Shown: positions 25,153-33,754, numbered from the stretch's first letter. The stretch: DNA of 64,000 nt from Acetobacterium fimetarium (GCF_014284475.1 NZ_WJBC01000010.1:1-64000); one strand, 5' to 3'. The notes: generated by a model not told the origin, from the letters alone. A program made the numbers and translations.

Positions 25153-25342
25153 AAAAATTACCCGCTTCTTTTTTAACCGCCTCGAATTGCACACGGTTAA
25201 AACCCGGATTGCTAATTTCTTCCCAAGTACCTTAATATTCTATTATATTACGATTGCCCATCCAATTTTGGATAGCAAATCTGGGCTCATCTTGATATTC
25301 AGGGTTTGTCTTACCGTTTGAAGCCTTGTATGAGCTGTTTTC
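25153..25342 (-). pseudogene. KilA-N domain remnant
   Basis: The minus-strand frame reads PRFAIQNWMGNRNIIEY, stop, GTWEEISNPGFNRVQFEAVK, KEAGNF. This is the KilA-N signature (NWLRNRNTIEFLGTWE and so on) with a stop codon (TAA) where leucine is expected before GTWE. The frame has no start and ends near the DinD leader, so it is a relic of a phage-type DNA-binding protein. Confidence 0.78.
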
Positions 25343-25353
25343 GGCTATAATGG

Positions 25354-25390
25354 GTGCGCTCAATTTTGAGCCCTGAGATTATACCCGTCA
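25354..25390 (-). repeat. Repeated promoter-like module, copy B
   Basis: Counterpart of the repeat at 24261-24296, lying just upstream of the KilA-N remnant on the same strand. It contains the same TATAAT-like core and an extra small inverted repeat (CTCAATTTTGAG). Confidence 0.5.
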
Positions 25391-25419
25391 AAACGACGGA
25401 TTAGGGCAGACCACACGGA

Positions 25420-25602
25420 TCAAATTATTATTGTGCCATCTTTTATTTTTTCGATGACGGTTGTTTCGCCGATCTCTTTCAGCCCTTGTATCACAGGGCC
25501 AGTATCTAAATTAAGATCACTCACGAGATACTTGTCCAGGATGTCATGGACCTTTTGATCATTATCTTTGTTTTTTAGCCATTCTTTTGGGATGTAAAAC
25601 AT
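25420..25602 (-). CDS. Small hypothetical protein of the integrative element
   Basis: 60 residues, no recognised family. It opens MFYIPKEWLKNKDNDQKVHD and ends with a hydrophobic GTIII tail. AGGAGTGAG lies nine bases before the start, which supports expression. The neighbours are phage-type genes, so a mobile-element accessory role is likely. Confidence 0.5.
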   Translation of the reverse strand: MFYIPKEWLKNKDNDQKVHDILDKYLVSDLNLDTGPVIQGLKEIGETTVIEKIKDGTIII

Positions 25603-25662
25603 TTTATCTCACTCCTATCCCAAAGATTTACATTGCTTGAGATTTATTTATGATGTTTGGCA

Positions 25663-25848
25663 TCATTTTCGATCTAACCTTTGTTTATTCAATAATTTGT
25701 TTTTCCATTTAGGCAATTGCTCTGGTAGAACCTTGATATTCCGGTAACCGATCACGATATAGGAGAAAGTTGAGTCATTGCGAATTAGGTCATAAATTGA
25801 GTTAACGCCAACGCCCAGAACTTCTGCCGATTCTTTTACACTCAGCAA
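25663..25848 (-). CDS. Excisionase-like helix-turn-helix protein
   Basis: 61 residues from a TTG start. The frame stays open upstream, with residues SPTKQ just before, so the true start may be further back. LLSVKESAEVLGVGVNSIYDLI is the MerR/excisionase-type winged helix (HTH_17), followed by VIGYRNIKVLPEQLPKW. Excisionases direct the integrase towards excision; with the integrase decayed this one may be functionless. No good RBS is seen. The 231 bases to the right (25849-26079) hold nothing I can name. Confidence 0.6.
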   Translation of the reverse strand: MLSVKESAEVLGVGVNSIYDLIRNDSTFSYIVIGYRNIKVLPEQLPKWKNKLLNKQRLDRK

Positions 25849-26079
25849 TTGTTTAGTAGGGGAGTGTATCCGTTGACAGTGGAAATTCCCTAAAAGAAAT
25901 AAGCAGTATTTGAGAATATGCTGGTCAGAAAGGCGGTTGTAACGCTCGCCATTCCCGCCATCATCAGTTACTTTATTGATCTGCTATATAATATGATAGA
26001 CACGCCAATACATACGTAGATTTTATTTTGGGCTGAAGCTTGGTAATACCGTACCGGATGCGGTGGAATCGATGAATCA

Positions 26080-26496
26080 TTACAGTTCCTTTTGGTATCT
26101 GTTGATTAAATAAAGACCAATAAAATGGTAAATAAGAAACACGATAACCACAACCAGAGTAACCCATAAAGGTGCAGATATAAGGATGGTAATATAGGCA
26201 ATACCCATAATCAACCATTGGGTGATGTCACCGGCTTTAGCTTTTGCCCGATTACGAATCATGGTATTTCGTTCATCGTGATAGTCTATTTGGGACTGCT
26301 TTTCAAGTGTGGGATTTTTTCGCTCCATCTGCTTCATGACCAGATTTGCCAGACTCATCCCAATCAAACCGGCACCGATTCCAATTAAACTGCCTGCGAT
26401 GGGTTTCATCGTGGCATCATTAAAAAAGAAGCTTGTGCCAATGCAGCAAATACCGATAATCAGCATGACAATATAGAATGACCATTTTTTTAACAT
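26080..26496 (-). CDS. Hypothetical membrane protein paired with XRE regulator
   Basis: 138 residues with four hydrophobic segments (about 5-22, 32-52, 92-110, 112-132) and a basic cytoplasmic loop between the second and third (KQMERKNPTLEKQSQIDYHD). Such small membrane proteins often follow a short XRE regulator in Firmicutes and are controlled by it. The start overlaps the regulator's stop by seven bases. Function unknown. Confidence 0.7.
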   Translation of the reverse strand: MLKKWSFYIVMLIIGICCIGTSFFFNDATMKPIAGSLIGIGAGLIGMSLANLVMKQMERKNPTLEKQSQIDYHDERNTMIRNRAKAKAGDITQWLIMGIAYITILISAPLWVTLVVVIVFLIYHFIGLYLINRYQKEL

Positions 26497-26696
26497 GATT
26501 TTTCCTCCTCATAAATAAATATTTCTTCGATTGACATATCAAAAAAGAGGGCGATTTTAAAAGCTAATAGGATAGAAGGGTTATATCTCCCATTTTCAAG
26601 AGAGCCAATTGTTTGCCTGGATACCTCCAAAGCGGTTGCCAGCTCTTCCTGCTTTATGCCCCGTTGTTTACGTATTTCTTCCAACCTGTTTTTCAA
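26490..26696 (-). CDS. XRE family transcriptional regulator
   Basis: 68 residues, a minimal Cro/C1-type helix-turn-helix (RKQRGIKQEELATALEVSRQ at about 9-28, then TIGSLENGRYNPS). It ends with IEEIFIYEEE, as in YozG/YgzD-type regulators. It probably represses its own two-gene operon through the perfect palindrome at 26713-26746, which sits 17 bases before the start codon. Confidence 0.85.
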   Translation of the reverse strand: MKNRLEEIRKQRGIKQEELATALEVSRQTIGSLENGRYNPSILLAFKIALFFDMSIEEIFIYEEEKSC

Positions 26697-26712
26697 AGGA
26701 TCACCTCACTGT

Positions 26713-26746
26713 CTTACTAATGGAAAGTGCGCTTTCCATTAGTAAG
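26713..26746. promoter_or_regulatory. Perfect palindromic operator of the XRE operon
   Basis: CTTACTAATGGAAAG and CTTTCCATTAGTAAG are exact complements (15 bp) with TGCG between. A half site GCTTTCCAT recurs near 26777. Position just ahead of the XRE gene suggests autoregulation. Confidence 0.65.
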
Positions 26747-26945
26747 ATACCATAATTATCGACGCATGTCAAGCTAGCTTTCCATAAACAATGAATTGAC
26801 GGGAATATCATGGGTGCCTGCTATTTTGGGTTAAAGATACCCTCTTCCTGGAGAAATTAGTTCAAACAAAGCCTAAACAAAACAAAACGAAGAAAATCAA
26901 ATTTATTTTGTTTGAACGAAATAAATTAACAACAAGTACACATAA

Positions 26946-27254
26946 ACAGAAATCGGCGCTCTTATTGAGAATCTCATCTTCAATGAGTTAAACCACCGGG
27001 GGTATGAGGTCTATGTGGGAAAAACTCCCAAAGGTGAGGTTGATTTTATTGTCATGGATGGGAATAAACGTGCTTATTACCAGGTGGCCTATTTACTTGC
27101 AGACGAGAAGGTGGTGGATCGAGAGTTTGGCGCATATGAATCGGTCAAGGATAATTACCCCAAATATGTATTGTCTTTAGATAAGTATGATTTTTCAAGG
27201 AATGGAATAAAGCATCTAAATATTATTGATTTCCTATTGGCGGACGATTATTAG
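26946..27254 (+). pseudogene. C-terminal fragment of a DUF4143 AAA-type ATPase
   Basis: The open frame encodes EIGALIENLIFNELNHRGYE, then VYVGKTPKGEVDFIV and the tail KYDFSRNGIKHLNIIDFLL. This is the C-terminal nuclease-like region of the AAA/DUF4143 family, which is normally about 400 residues. The ATPase part is absent, and the stretch before it (26780-26945) is AT-rich with an 11-bp inverted repeat (26860-26870 and 26907-26917) but no gene. A truncated relic. Confidence 0.75.
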
Positions 27255-27375
27255 AAAACAGGAGAACTGTGCCTGCCACCAACTTATAAAATACGCGGGA
27301 AAGCATCAGAGCGACGTTGCCTGACAGATCAGACTGAAAGCCGTTGGGACACGGTGTTGGGCACAGAATATCGGA

Positions 27376-27615
27376 TTATTTGGCAAGCATGCAGTGATAA
27401 ACCATCTCCTGCAAGACATCCTTAACCAGCATTAACTCGTGCTTTTGTTCAGGGTGGCTGTCGGCATAGTAATAGTCGATAATGGGATGATAGTTTTCGC
27501 TCACTGCCTTTCTTTTGCGGATCACCTTTAATGTGTCGTCTGGCGAAATGATGTTCGCCTTTATATCTTCATTAATATCTCGAATCAGCTCTTCATATAC
27601 AGATGAATACTTCAT
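27376..27615 (-). CDS. Small hypothetical protein
   Basis: 79 residues, highly charged and predicted helical (MKYSSVYEELIRDINEDIKA at the start; HPEQKHELMLVKDVLQEMVY near 54). AGGAGTG lies ten bases before the start. No family is recognised. It marks the right-hand side of the decayed element; the 320 bases up to the next gene (27616-27942) contain no coding region that I can support. Confidence 0.5.
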   Translation of the reverse strand: MKYSSVYEELIRDINEDIKANIISPDDTLKVIRKRKAVSENYHPIIDYYYADSHPEQKHELMLVKDVLQEMVYHCMLAK

Positions 27616-27942
27616 TGTAAATTCACTCCTAAAATTTCCGGATTTAAAAATATATGGGATGCATTTAAAATGCTCAACCCCTCTAACGATTTTGTCTAAA
27701 TTAGAATATATACCTAAATGTACGTTTTTACCATAAAAAGTTGTTTTGGCAATCCATTTTTGTATGTTTTTTAATATCAGCTTGAGTGATTAGTGCAGAA
27801 AACCGATTGCAATGATCGGCAGCCAGACGGGTATAATGTGTCGGCTGCTGAATTGATCGTCGTCATCATAATTGTTTAAACAAAATATAATATTTGACGG
27901 TTATACTTGAACCTATAATAATTTTGAAGAGGTAAATTGGAA

Positions 27943-28662
27943 ATGAATTTAGATCCATATCAAATATTGGGCGTTGCTCATGATGCCAGTGATGAGGACG
28001 TCACAAAAGCATATAAAAACCTGGCGAAAAAATACCATCCGGATTTGAACCCGGGAAATCAGGAAGCAGCCCAGAAAATGAGCCAGATCAACGCTGCCTA
28101 CGATGATATCAAGAGCGGCAAGGCGAACTATGCCTACGGAAATGCTCATGGAACGACTGGAAATCCGGGGACCTATCAGGGCGGCACAACCTATGATCCG
28201 TTTGGCGGCTATGGCAGTTATCGAACTGCCGGAGGCGGACAATCTGATCCATTTGAAGGATTCGACCCGTTTGAATGGATTTTCGGAGCCTATTCCAACC
28301 AGAATCAGAACAGCAGCAGCGGTTTTGATGCGGTGATCAGCTATCTCAATTCGGGGTACTACCGGGAGGCCTTGAATGCCCTTAATCATATGTCTGACCG
28401 AAGTGCAAAATGGTATTACTACAGTGCCATAGCAAATTATGGCGTCGGTGACCGGGAGACGGCCTGTGATCATGCCAAAATGGCGGTCGAAATGGAACCT
28501 GACAATGCCGAATATCAGAGTATCCTGAGTCAGATTGAAAAAGGAAAAGGCGGCTTTGGCCGTCGCAAATCAGCTTTTTCGCCGCTCGGAACCGTTGTTA
28601 AGTTCTTTGTCGGGTTTTACGTGATTCAGTTTCTGTTTTCGTTTTTACATTTTATATTTTAG
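27943..28662 (+). CDS. DnaJ-domain protein with C-terminal membrane anchor
   Basis: 239 residues from the ATG at 27943; a TTG at 27937 has the better-spaced AGAGG and adds two residues. The N-terminal J domain (about 1-65) carries the HPD motif in KKYHPDLNPGNQ, which stimulates Hsp70 ATPase. A Gly/Tyr-rich linker (about 65-120) follows, then two TPR-like helices (YYREALNALNHM and DRETACDHAKMAVEM), then a hydrophobic C-terminal anchor (VVKFFVGFYVIQFLFSFL). It may recruit DnaK to the membrane. The next gene starts 34 bases later and is also membrane-bound. Confidence 0.85.
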   Translation: MNLDPYQILGVAHDASDEDVTKAYKNLAKKYHPDLNPGNQEAAQKMSQINAAYDDIKSGKANYAYGNAHGTTGNPGTYQGGTTYDPFGGYGSYRTAGGGQSDPFEGFDPFEWIFGAYSNQNQNSSSGFDAVISYLNSGYYREALNALNHMSDRSAKWYYYSAIANYGVGDRETACDHAKMAVEMEPDNAEYQSILSQIEKGKGGFGRRKSAFSPLGTVVKFFVGFYVIQFLFSFLHFIF

Positions 28663-28696
28663 GGCATTGCGTGTTATACAGATTAGGAGATTGTAA

Positions 28697-29107
28697 GTGG
28701 AACGTATAAAAGAAAAATTGGTAAAATTTATGACTGGCCGCTATGGTGTGGATCAGCTTTATTATGCAATGTTTGCGCTTTGGGTGGTGTTGACGCTCGT
28801 CAACATCAAAGTCGATTCATTGATCCTGATGGCGGTGTCGGATGTGTTTATTGTGCTGGCGATTTTCAGAGGGTTTTCAAGAAATATATCCCGGCGGGCA
28901 GCAGAAAATGACAAATTTCTGAAAGTCTGGAATCCGGTCAAACGAAAAGTGCGGTTGTTTTACCGACGAATCAGGGAGATTCGCGTCCATCGTTTTCGCA
29001 AATGCCCCCATTGTAAAAAGACCCTTCAACTCTCCATTAAACGGGGGAAAAATACGGTGAAATGTCCCCGATGTCAGGAAAAATTTGACGTTCACATTAT
29101 TCTGTAA
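28697..29107 (+). CDS. Small membrane protein with C-terminal zinc ribbon
   Basis: 136 residues from a GTG start. Two membrane segments lie at about 22-58. A basic stretch is followed by a zinc ribbon, CPHCKK near residue 111 and CPRCQ near 127 (two C-x2-C pairs). This matches small Firmicutes proteins often found next to J-domain genes. Function unknown; the conserved pairing with the J protein suggests a shared membrane quality-control task. Confidence 0.75.
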   Translation: MERIKEKLVKFMTGRYGVDQLYYAMFALWVVLTLVNIKVDSLILMAVSDVFIVLAIFRGFSRNISRRAAENDKFLKVWNPVKRKVRLFYRRIREIRVHRFRKCPHCKKTLQLSIKRGKNTVKCPRCQEKFDVHIIL

Positions 29108-29166
29108 CTGAAAGCTTGAAGATATGGGTATGAAGTCAGTAAAGTACGGTGAAAGAGGTTAAAGCG

Positions 29167-30483
29167 ATGGGGACCCATGAAGAAAAAATCGGTAGGATTG
29201 CAAAGCAGCTGAAAGAGCGCAAAAGCACGGCACCCTTGGCCTTGAAGAAGAAAGCGGTCTCTCATGAAGTCCCGAAGCTTGAAGACAAGAAGTATTCAGA
29301 CGAGAAGCTTGATATCAGCGACCTTGATGAGATACTCTGCATCGATACAGAAAAACGCTACTGCATCGCGGAACCCGGCGCGACCTTCACAAAGGTTGTG
29401 GAGGCGACCATCAAGCATGGTCTGGTTCCGGTTGTCGTGCCGGAGCTCAAGACGATTACCATCGGCGGTGCTGTTGTCGGGTGTTCCATTGAATCCATGT
29501 CATACAAATATGGGGGATTCCATGACAACTGCCTCGAATATGAGGTCATGACGGCAAAGGGTGAAGTGCTGACATGTACCCCCGATAATGAGAATCAGCG
29601 GTTGTTCCAGATGGTGCACGGGACTTTCGGCACCTTGGGAATCATCACCCGGCTTAAATTCAGGCTGATCCCGGCCAAGCCGTTCGTGAAGGTGACTTAT
29701 GAGCGCTACCAAAGCCTTGAAGCATACAAGGCTGCGATCTGGGCGCACTTCACCCAAAAAGACATCGATTTTATGGACGGCATTATCCACTCGCCGGCAG
29801 AGTATATTCTCAGCACCGGCAATTTTGTCGACGAAGCCCCATACACCCACCGTTATGACTGGACGAGGGTCTATTTTCTCAGCACGACAACGCGAAAAGA
29901 GGATTACCTGAAGACCCCGGATTATTTCTTCCGCTACGACAAGGGCGTGACAACCGTGTTTTCAAATTCATTCATCATCAGGCTGCTGTTCGGAAAGTTC
30001 ATCAATTCCAGCAGCATATTGAAGATCGCCAATCAGTTCAGGAAAGTCATTCCGGCGATCACGAATCAGATCACCGTCGATACCTTCATACCGTTCTCCA
30101 GGATGGCGGAGTTCATGGAATGGTATGAGAAAGAAGTCAATCATTTCCCACTGTGGTGCGTGCCTTATCGGCTCGGGCATCAATATGAATGGATATCTGA
30201 TGAGTTTTTCGGCAGGGTCGGGGATGAACTGTTTCTGGACATCGCAATCTATGGGATGCCGACCGAAGATCCCGAGCGTTATTACCGGATCATCGAAAAA
30301 GAGCTGTTTGAGCTCGGTGCCATCAAGACCCTGATATCGGGGAACTTCTATTCCGAAGCGGAATTCTGGCAGATCTGGAATAAAAAGAACTTTGATCTGG
30401 TCAAAGCCAGGACCGATCCCGACAACATCTTCCGGGGGCTTTATGAAAAGACCTGCCTGGCATCAAGAGGCCAAGGCCGATGA
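29167..30483 (+). CDS. FAD-binding oxidoreductase, DHCR24/DWF1-like
   Basis: 438 residues from the ATG at 29167, which has GAAAGAGG eight bases upstream; an in-frame GTG at 29149 is less likely. The PCMH-type FAD domain runs from about 40 to 195: IAEPGATFTKVVEATIKHGL, ELKTITIGGAVVGCSIESMS, GTFGTLGIITRLKFRLIP. The C-terminal substrate domain ends WNKKNFDLVKARTDPDNIFRGL, as in the delta24-sterol reductase-like family. Bacterial members often modify lipids or sugars, and the true substrate is unknown. It stands alone between unrelated genes. Confidence 0.82.
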   Translation: MGTHEEKIGRIAKQLKERKSTAPLALKKKAVSHEVPKLEDKKYSDEKLDISDLDEILCIDTEKRYCIAEPGATFTKVVEATIKHGLVPVVVPELKTITIGGAVVGCSIESMSYKYGGFHDNCLEYEVMTAKGEVLTCTPDNENQRLFQMVHGTFGTLGIITRLKFRLIPAKPFVKVTYERYQSLEAYKAAIWAHFTQKDIDFMDGIIHSPAEYILSTGNFVDEAPYTHRYDWTRVYFLSTTTRKEDYLKTPDYFFRYDKGVTTVFSNSFIIRLLFGKFINSSSILKIANQFRKVIPAITNQITVDTFIPFSRMAEFMEWYEKEVNHFPLWCVPYRLGHQYEWISDEFFGRVGDELFLDIAIYGMPTEDPERYYRIIEKELFELGAIKTLISGNFYSEAEFWQIWNKKNFDLVKARTDPDNIFRGLYEKTCLASRGQGR

Positions 30484-30511
30484 TGCCGGCTTTTTGCAAT
30501 CAGCTATTCGC

Positions 30512-31240
30512 CTAACGGGGTGTTTCGGGAGTAAAATCAATCCCGGCTTTTTTAGCCTGAGAATGCTGAAGATTTCGGTCAATGCGGTATAAACGTCCGT
30601 CTTTGACAAACTTTGCCCCGGTCTGTTTGAAATGAAAAGGGATATTCTTTTCAATGCACTGAGCCCTGATGTCGAGAATCCAGTCGTAATTGCAGATGCG
30701 CGCATTGCTCCCGGATTCTCCGCCCACGATTACCTGTTCGATTGAAGTATCCAGCCAGCGGGAAAGATCAATCTGTTCCAATAAGGGCTCGCAGGTAATG
30801 CCCTTGTGTTTGATTGGCAGGCTTAAAAGGATGGGCAGACGGTAATCGGCCCGGTCCTGATTTTCGCAGGTTGAGCAGATGGTCACATTGTCGTAGCCGT
30901 CACACCAATCCAGAGGTAGATTCACTTCAAACCGGTCAATCCGCTTTGTAATAATGAAAAAATGCAGATCCCTTCTCAATCGAATCATCTGCCAGGCGTC
31001 AATGCGCCAGTCATCGGCTTCATCAAGAAAAAAATCGGAGCTGAAACAGGTGTACACAATTTCTCCAGGTTTCAGTTTGTATTCGCCGTTTCGTGTTTTT
31101 TTCAACGGCAAATTAAAATTGCCTGTTTTGTGCACAACTGAAGCATCTCGATCAAAAACGGCATCCATCCGGTAGACATAACAATTTTGACAGCCAGGGC
31201 TTATTTTTTGACAGCCGTGCCAGGGGTTCCATTGAGCCAT
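30512..31240 (-). CDS. DUF5131 (phage Gp37/Gp68-like) family protein
   Basis: 242 residues from the ATG at 31240, which has a strong GGAAGGAGG site; the longer open frame upstream has no RBS. It begins MAQWNPWHGCQKISPGCQNC, a C-x6-C-x2-C motif characteristic of the family and reminiscent of iron-sulfur/radical-SAM-like proteins. Further conserved parts are YTCFSSDFFLDEADDWR near 66 and IEQVIVGGESGSNAR near 165. The family is common in phages and bacteria and its role is unestablished. It converges with the FAD oxidoreductase gene, with 28 bases between. Confidence 0.85.
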   Translation of the reverse strand: MAQWNPWHGCQKISPGCQNCYVYRMDAVFDRDASVVHKTGNFNLPLKKTRNGEYKLKPGEIVYTCFSSDFFLDEADDWRIDAWQMIRLRRDLHFFIITKRIDRFEVNLPLDWCDGYDNVTICSTCENQDRADYRLPILLSLPIKHKGITCEPLLEQIDLSRWLDTSIEQVIVGGESGSNARICNYDWILDIRAQCIEKNIPFHFKQTGAKFVKDGRLYRIDRNLQHSQAKKAGIDFTPETPR

Positions 31241-31417
31241 CTGTTTCCTCCTTCCTTTTTTTATGTCTTCATTATAATTCAGCAAAATGAATTTTCCCAG
31301 ATAAATATTGTGATTTTGCAAATCGTCCATGTTATACTGAGAAAAAATTGATAACAGAACCAGCTTGTGAAAAATGATAAAAATCATTTGGTCATTTAGT
31401 CGGAACAGGAGATTGGC

Positions 31418-31963
31418 ATGGAAATGAAACTGACAGAATTGGAAGTAAAAGACTTTTGGCAAATTTACGAGCTGATGAAAGTCTCTTTTATAAAAGAAGA
31501 AATTAGAACCTACGAAAACGGACTGGAACAATTAAATAAAGAGGAGTACCGAATTCTGATTTCACGAAACAGCCAGGATGTGATAGCCGGTTTTATTGCC
31601 GAGTGGAATTTCAGAAGCTTTGTTTTCCTGGAACATTTTGCCGTCAGAGAAAAACTGCGGGGAACAGGAATCGGTTCCGAAATACTGAAGGCGTATTTGC
31701 AAAAGACATCAAAACCGGTTGTGATTGAAGTTGAGGACAACAAAACGGAAATCGACAGAAGACGGATTGCTTTTTATCAGCGAATGGGCTTTTTTCTGTC
31801 CGAATTCGGCTATCTCCAGCCGGTCTTAAGAGGGGACGCAAATAAAAAAATACCACTGCGCATCATGAGCTACCCCGAAGCCCTTTCAGCGGAAAGATAT
31901 CGCCAATTTAAAAAAACGGTTTTTGAAAAAATTTATAAAGAGGATGATGAGCTTTGTGAATGA
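31418..31963 (+). CDS. GNAT family N-acetyltransferase
   Basis: 181 residues. The GNAT core is visible: FLEHFAVREKLRGTGIGSEILKAYL at about 70-93, with the R/QxxGxG/A acetyl-CoA loop RGTGIG, then KPVVIEVEDNKTE and RRRIAFYQRMGFF near 110. Substrate unknown. RBS AGGAG lies before the start. It is divergent from the DUF5131 gene and ends at a terminator shared with the lipoprotein gene. Confidence 0.88.
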   Translation: MEMKLTELEVKDFWQIYELMKVSFIKEEIRTYENGLEQLNKEEYRILISRNSQDVIAGFIAEWNFRSFVFLEHFAVREKLRGTGIGSEILKAYLQKTSKPVVIEVEDNKTEIDRRRIAFYQRMGFFLSEFGYLQPVLRGDANKKIPLRIMSYPEALSAERYRQFKKTVFEKIYKEDDELCE

Positions 31964-31993
31964 AAAAAAGGGGCCATGCAAAGGCCCCTTTAA
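31964..31993. terminator. Bidirectional terminator
   Basis: AAAGGGGCC / GGCCCCTT stem with a long A-run on the left (T-run for the minus strand) and a short TTT on the right. It ends the minus-strand lipoprotein gene and probably the GNAT gene. Confidence 0.82.
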
Positions 31994-32013
31994 CGTGCAG
32001 ACAGAATTCAAGA

Positions 32014-32565
32014 TCATTTGCTGAAAAACTTGGAACTGGCAACCGTTCCTTTTGCACCGATGAAGGTCACGTAAAGCACCGTGCCGTCATCATTGATCCA
32101 TACGTGCATGGTGATCGGATTAGCATTATCGGAAGGATTTTGAACACAGGCAAATTCCATGCCTTCGCCGCCGAGCATACTGGTTACTTCATCGTAAGTC
32201 ATGCCTTCGGTAATCGCAGCAGCCTGTTCTGCCGTCACGGTTGCATTGCGCAACTGCGGTAAATCACTGTCAAGCGCATAAAACCATTTACCAGTTACCT
32301 GGTTGCTGTCATTGTAAGTGATCCTGACACCAAAACCGGTGTTCTGGTCAATGTAGTTGTAGTAACTGTCATCGGATTCTGGTGTGACACCCAGCGCAGA
32401 GCCAACCGCATCTTTGGTCTGATTCAGCTGAACCTGGTTGTAAAAATTGGCTGGGTCATGATTGGCTGTATTACTGTTTGGTGAGCTGTTTTGACCACAA
32501 CCGGACAAGAGGCCAACGAACACGATGATGGCCACGGCAAGTGGTCCGAATTTTTTTCGCGTCAT
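32014..32565 (-). CDS. Lipoprotein with SmpA/BLIP-like repeats (DUF3862-like)
   Basis: 183 residues from the ATG at 32565. The signal peptide ends with the lipobox LLSGC near residue 22, so the protein is anchored on the outer face of the membrane. The mature part has two similar modules, each starting with a 'T-x-D-x-V-x-S-x-L-G' style segment (TKDAVGSALG near 52 and TYDEVTSMLGGEG near 123), the fold seen in SmpA/OmlA and beta-lactamase inhibitor-like proteins. Function unknown. Confidence 0.8.
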   Translation of the reverse strand: MTRKKFGPLAVAIIVFVGLLSGCGQNSSPNSNTANHDPANFYNQVQLNQTKDAVGSALGVTPESDDSYYNYIDQNTGFGVRITYNDSNQVTGKWFYALDSDLPQLRNATVTAEQAAAITEGMTYDEVTSMLGGEGMEFACVQNPSDNANPITMHVWINDDGTVLYVTFIGAKGTVASSKFFSK

Positions 32566-32665
32566 CACATACTTCCTCCTTCTCTGATTAATTGATATCT
32601 GGTGGTATTGATATACCCTGTCAGGATCAAAAAAAACAAAGGAAGTCAAGCAGATAATGATTTTG

Positions 32666-33754
32666 TCAGACGACCAGATCGATGTGCTGCACCGTTCCGG
32701 CCGAGCCGTCTTCGTTCAGAAAAATTCCGCTTCGCTGCAGTTGGGCATTGGTCTGGTTGTTGGCATCCTTCAGGGCGTAGCTGGTGCTGACATTGCCCAG
32801 GTAAATGGCGCCGACGCCTTTTTCACCGAGGGCAAAAAGATAGTCCTTGCCGTTTTCGTCTTTTGACCAGATACGCAGCTTGTCGTAGATCGCATCATTT
32901 TCATCAATCCAGTTGTTGTGGTCGGTATCGTAGTTGGCGAGATCGGAGAAGCCATTGCCGCTCTCCGGTCCGAAGAGTTCCTTCCCATCGTTGATGGTGC
33001 CGTCGTTGTTCAGGTCCAGCGCCAAAAATCCGCTGCCCTGGCCGACAAAAGAAATCTGATCCTTCGTACCATCGGCATCGATGTCAAACTGGTATTTGGT
33101 ATCGGTAACCGATGCCGTCGGGGCAGCGTAATTGATCACCAGTGGATCCACCTGCTGAGCGGCATTACCGGCGCGGATATCGAGACTGTTCTGGGAGATG
33201 AATTCCCGGCTCATATTCAATTGAAGACCGACATTGATGGCTCTGCCGTCTTCGGTAGTCACGGCGGCCTGGGCGCTAAAAGACGTGCTGGCCGATTCAT
33301 AGTGGGAGACACTTTCATGATAGTTCAGACCCCAGCTGACCGACTGGGACTGTCGCACATTCAACGCTCTTCCCGCGTTGAAACTCTGAATATTGAGTGT
33401 GACATTGGGGTCGGTAGTCACTTCATTTTTGGGAATCATGAATTTGATCTTTTTCCCGGTCAGGGCCTGGAGAAGCTTCTGCAGCAGCGAGATCATCTGC
33501 TCATCCTTGCTGGGAAGCTGTGCGGTTGAGCTCTCGCCGACCGTTGCGGTGGTGGCGACACCACTGTTTGTGCTGTACTGCAGACTCTTTGCCTGTTCAG
33601 ATATTTGCAGGGTGTCTTGTTGTGATTGCGCCCGCGTCGGATTGGCTGAAGTATTCCCTGCGTTGACCCAGGTATTGATGGATTGCGTTCTCGTGGTTGC
33701 TTCGGTGTAGCTGCTTTGGCTGGCCAGGGCTACACTTGAACTTGCAATTTTCAT
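32666..33754 (-). CDS. Calcium-binding EF-hand/dockerin-like repeat protein
   Basis: 362 residues without signal peptide or membrane segment. The first 110 residues are low-complexity, rich in Ser/Thr/Gln. The C-terminal third has D-x-D-x-D-type loops: DIDADGTKDQISF near 225, DLNNDGTINDGKELFG near 248 and DTDHNNWIDENDAIYDKLRIW near 277. These resemble the calcium loops of EF-hand/dockerin and FG-GAP-like proteins. The family is found widely in bacteria with unknown role, sometimes with unconventional export. GGAGGT lies before the start. Confidence 0.75.
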   Translation of the reverse strand: MKIASSSVALASQSSYTEATTRTQSINTWVNAGNTSANPTRAQSQQDTLQISEQAKSLQYSTNSGVATTATVGESSTAQLPSKDEQMISLLQKLLQALTGKKIKFMIPKNEVTTDPNVTLNIQSFNAGRALNVRQSQSVSWGLNYHESVSHYESASTSFSAQAAVTTEDGRAINVGLQLNMSREFISQNSLDIRAGNAAQQVDPLVINYAAPTASVTDTKYQFDIDADGTKDQISFVGQGSGFLALDLNNDGTINDGKELFGPESGNGFSDLANYDTDHNNWIDENDAIYDKLRIWSKDENGKDYLFALGEKGVGAIYLGNVSTSYALKDANNQTNAQLQRSGIFLNEDGSAGTVQHIDLVV

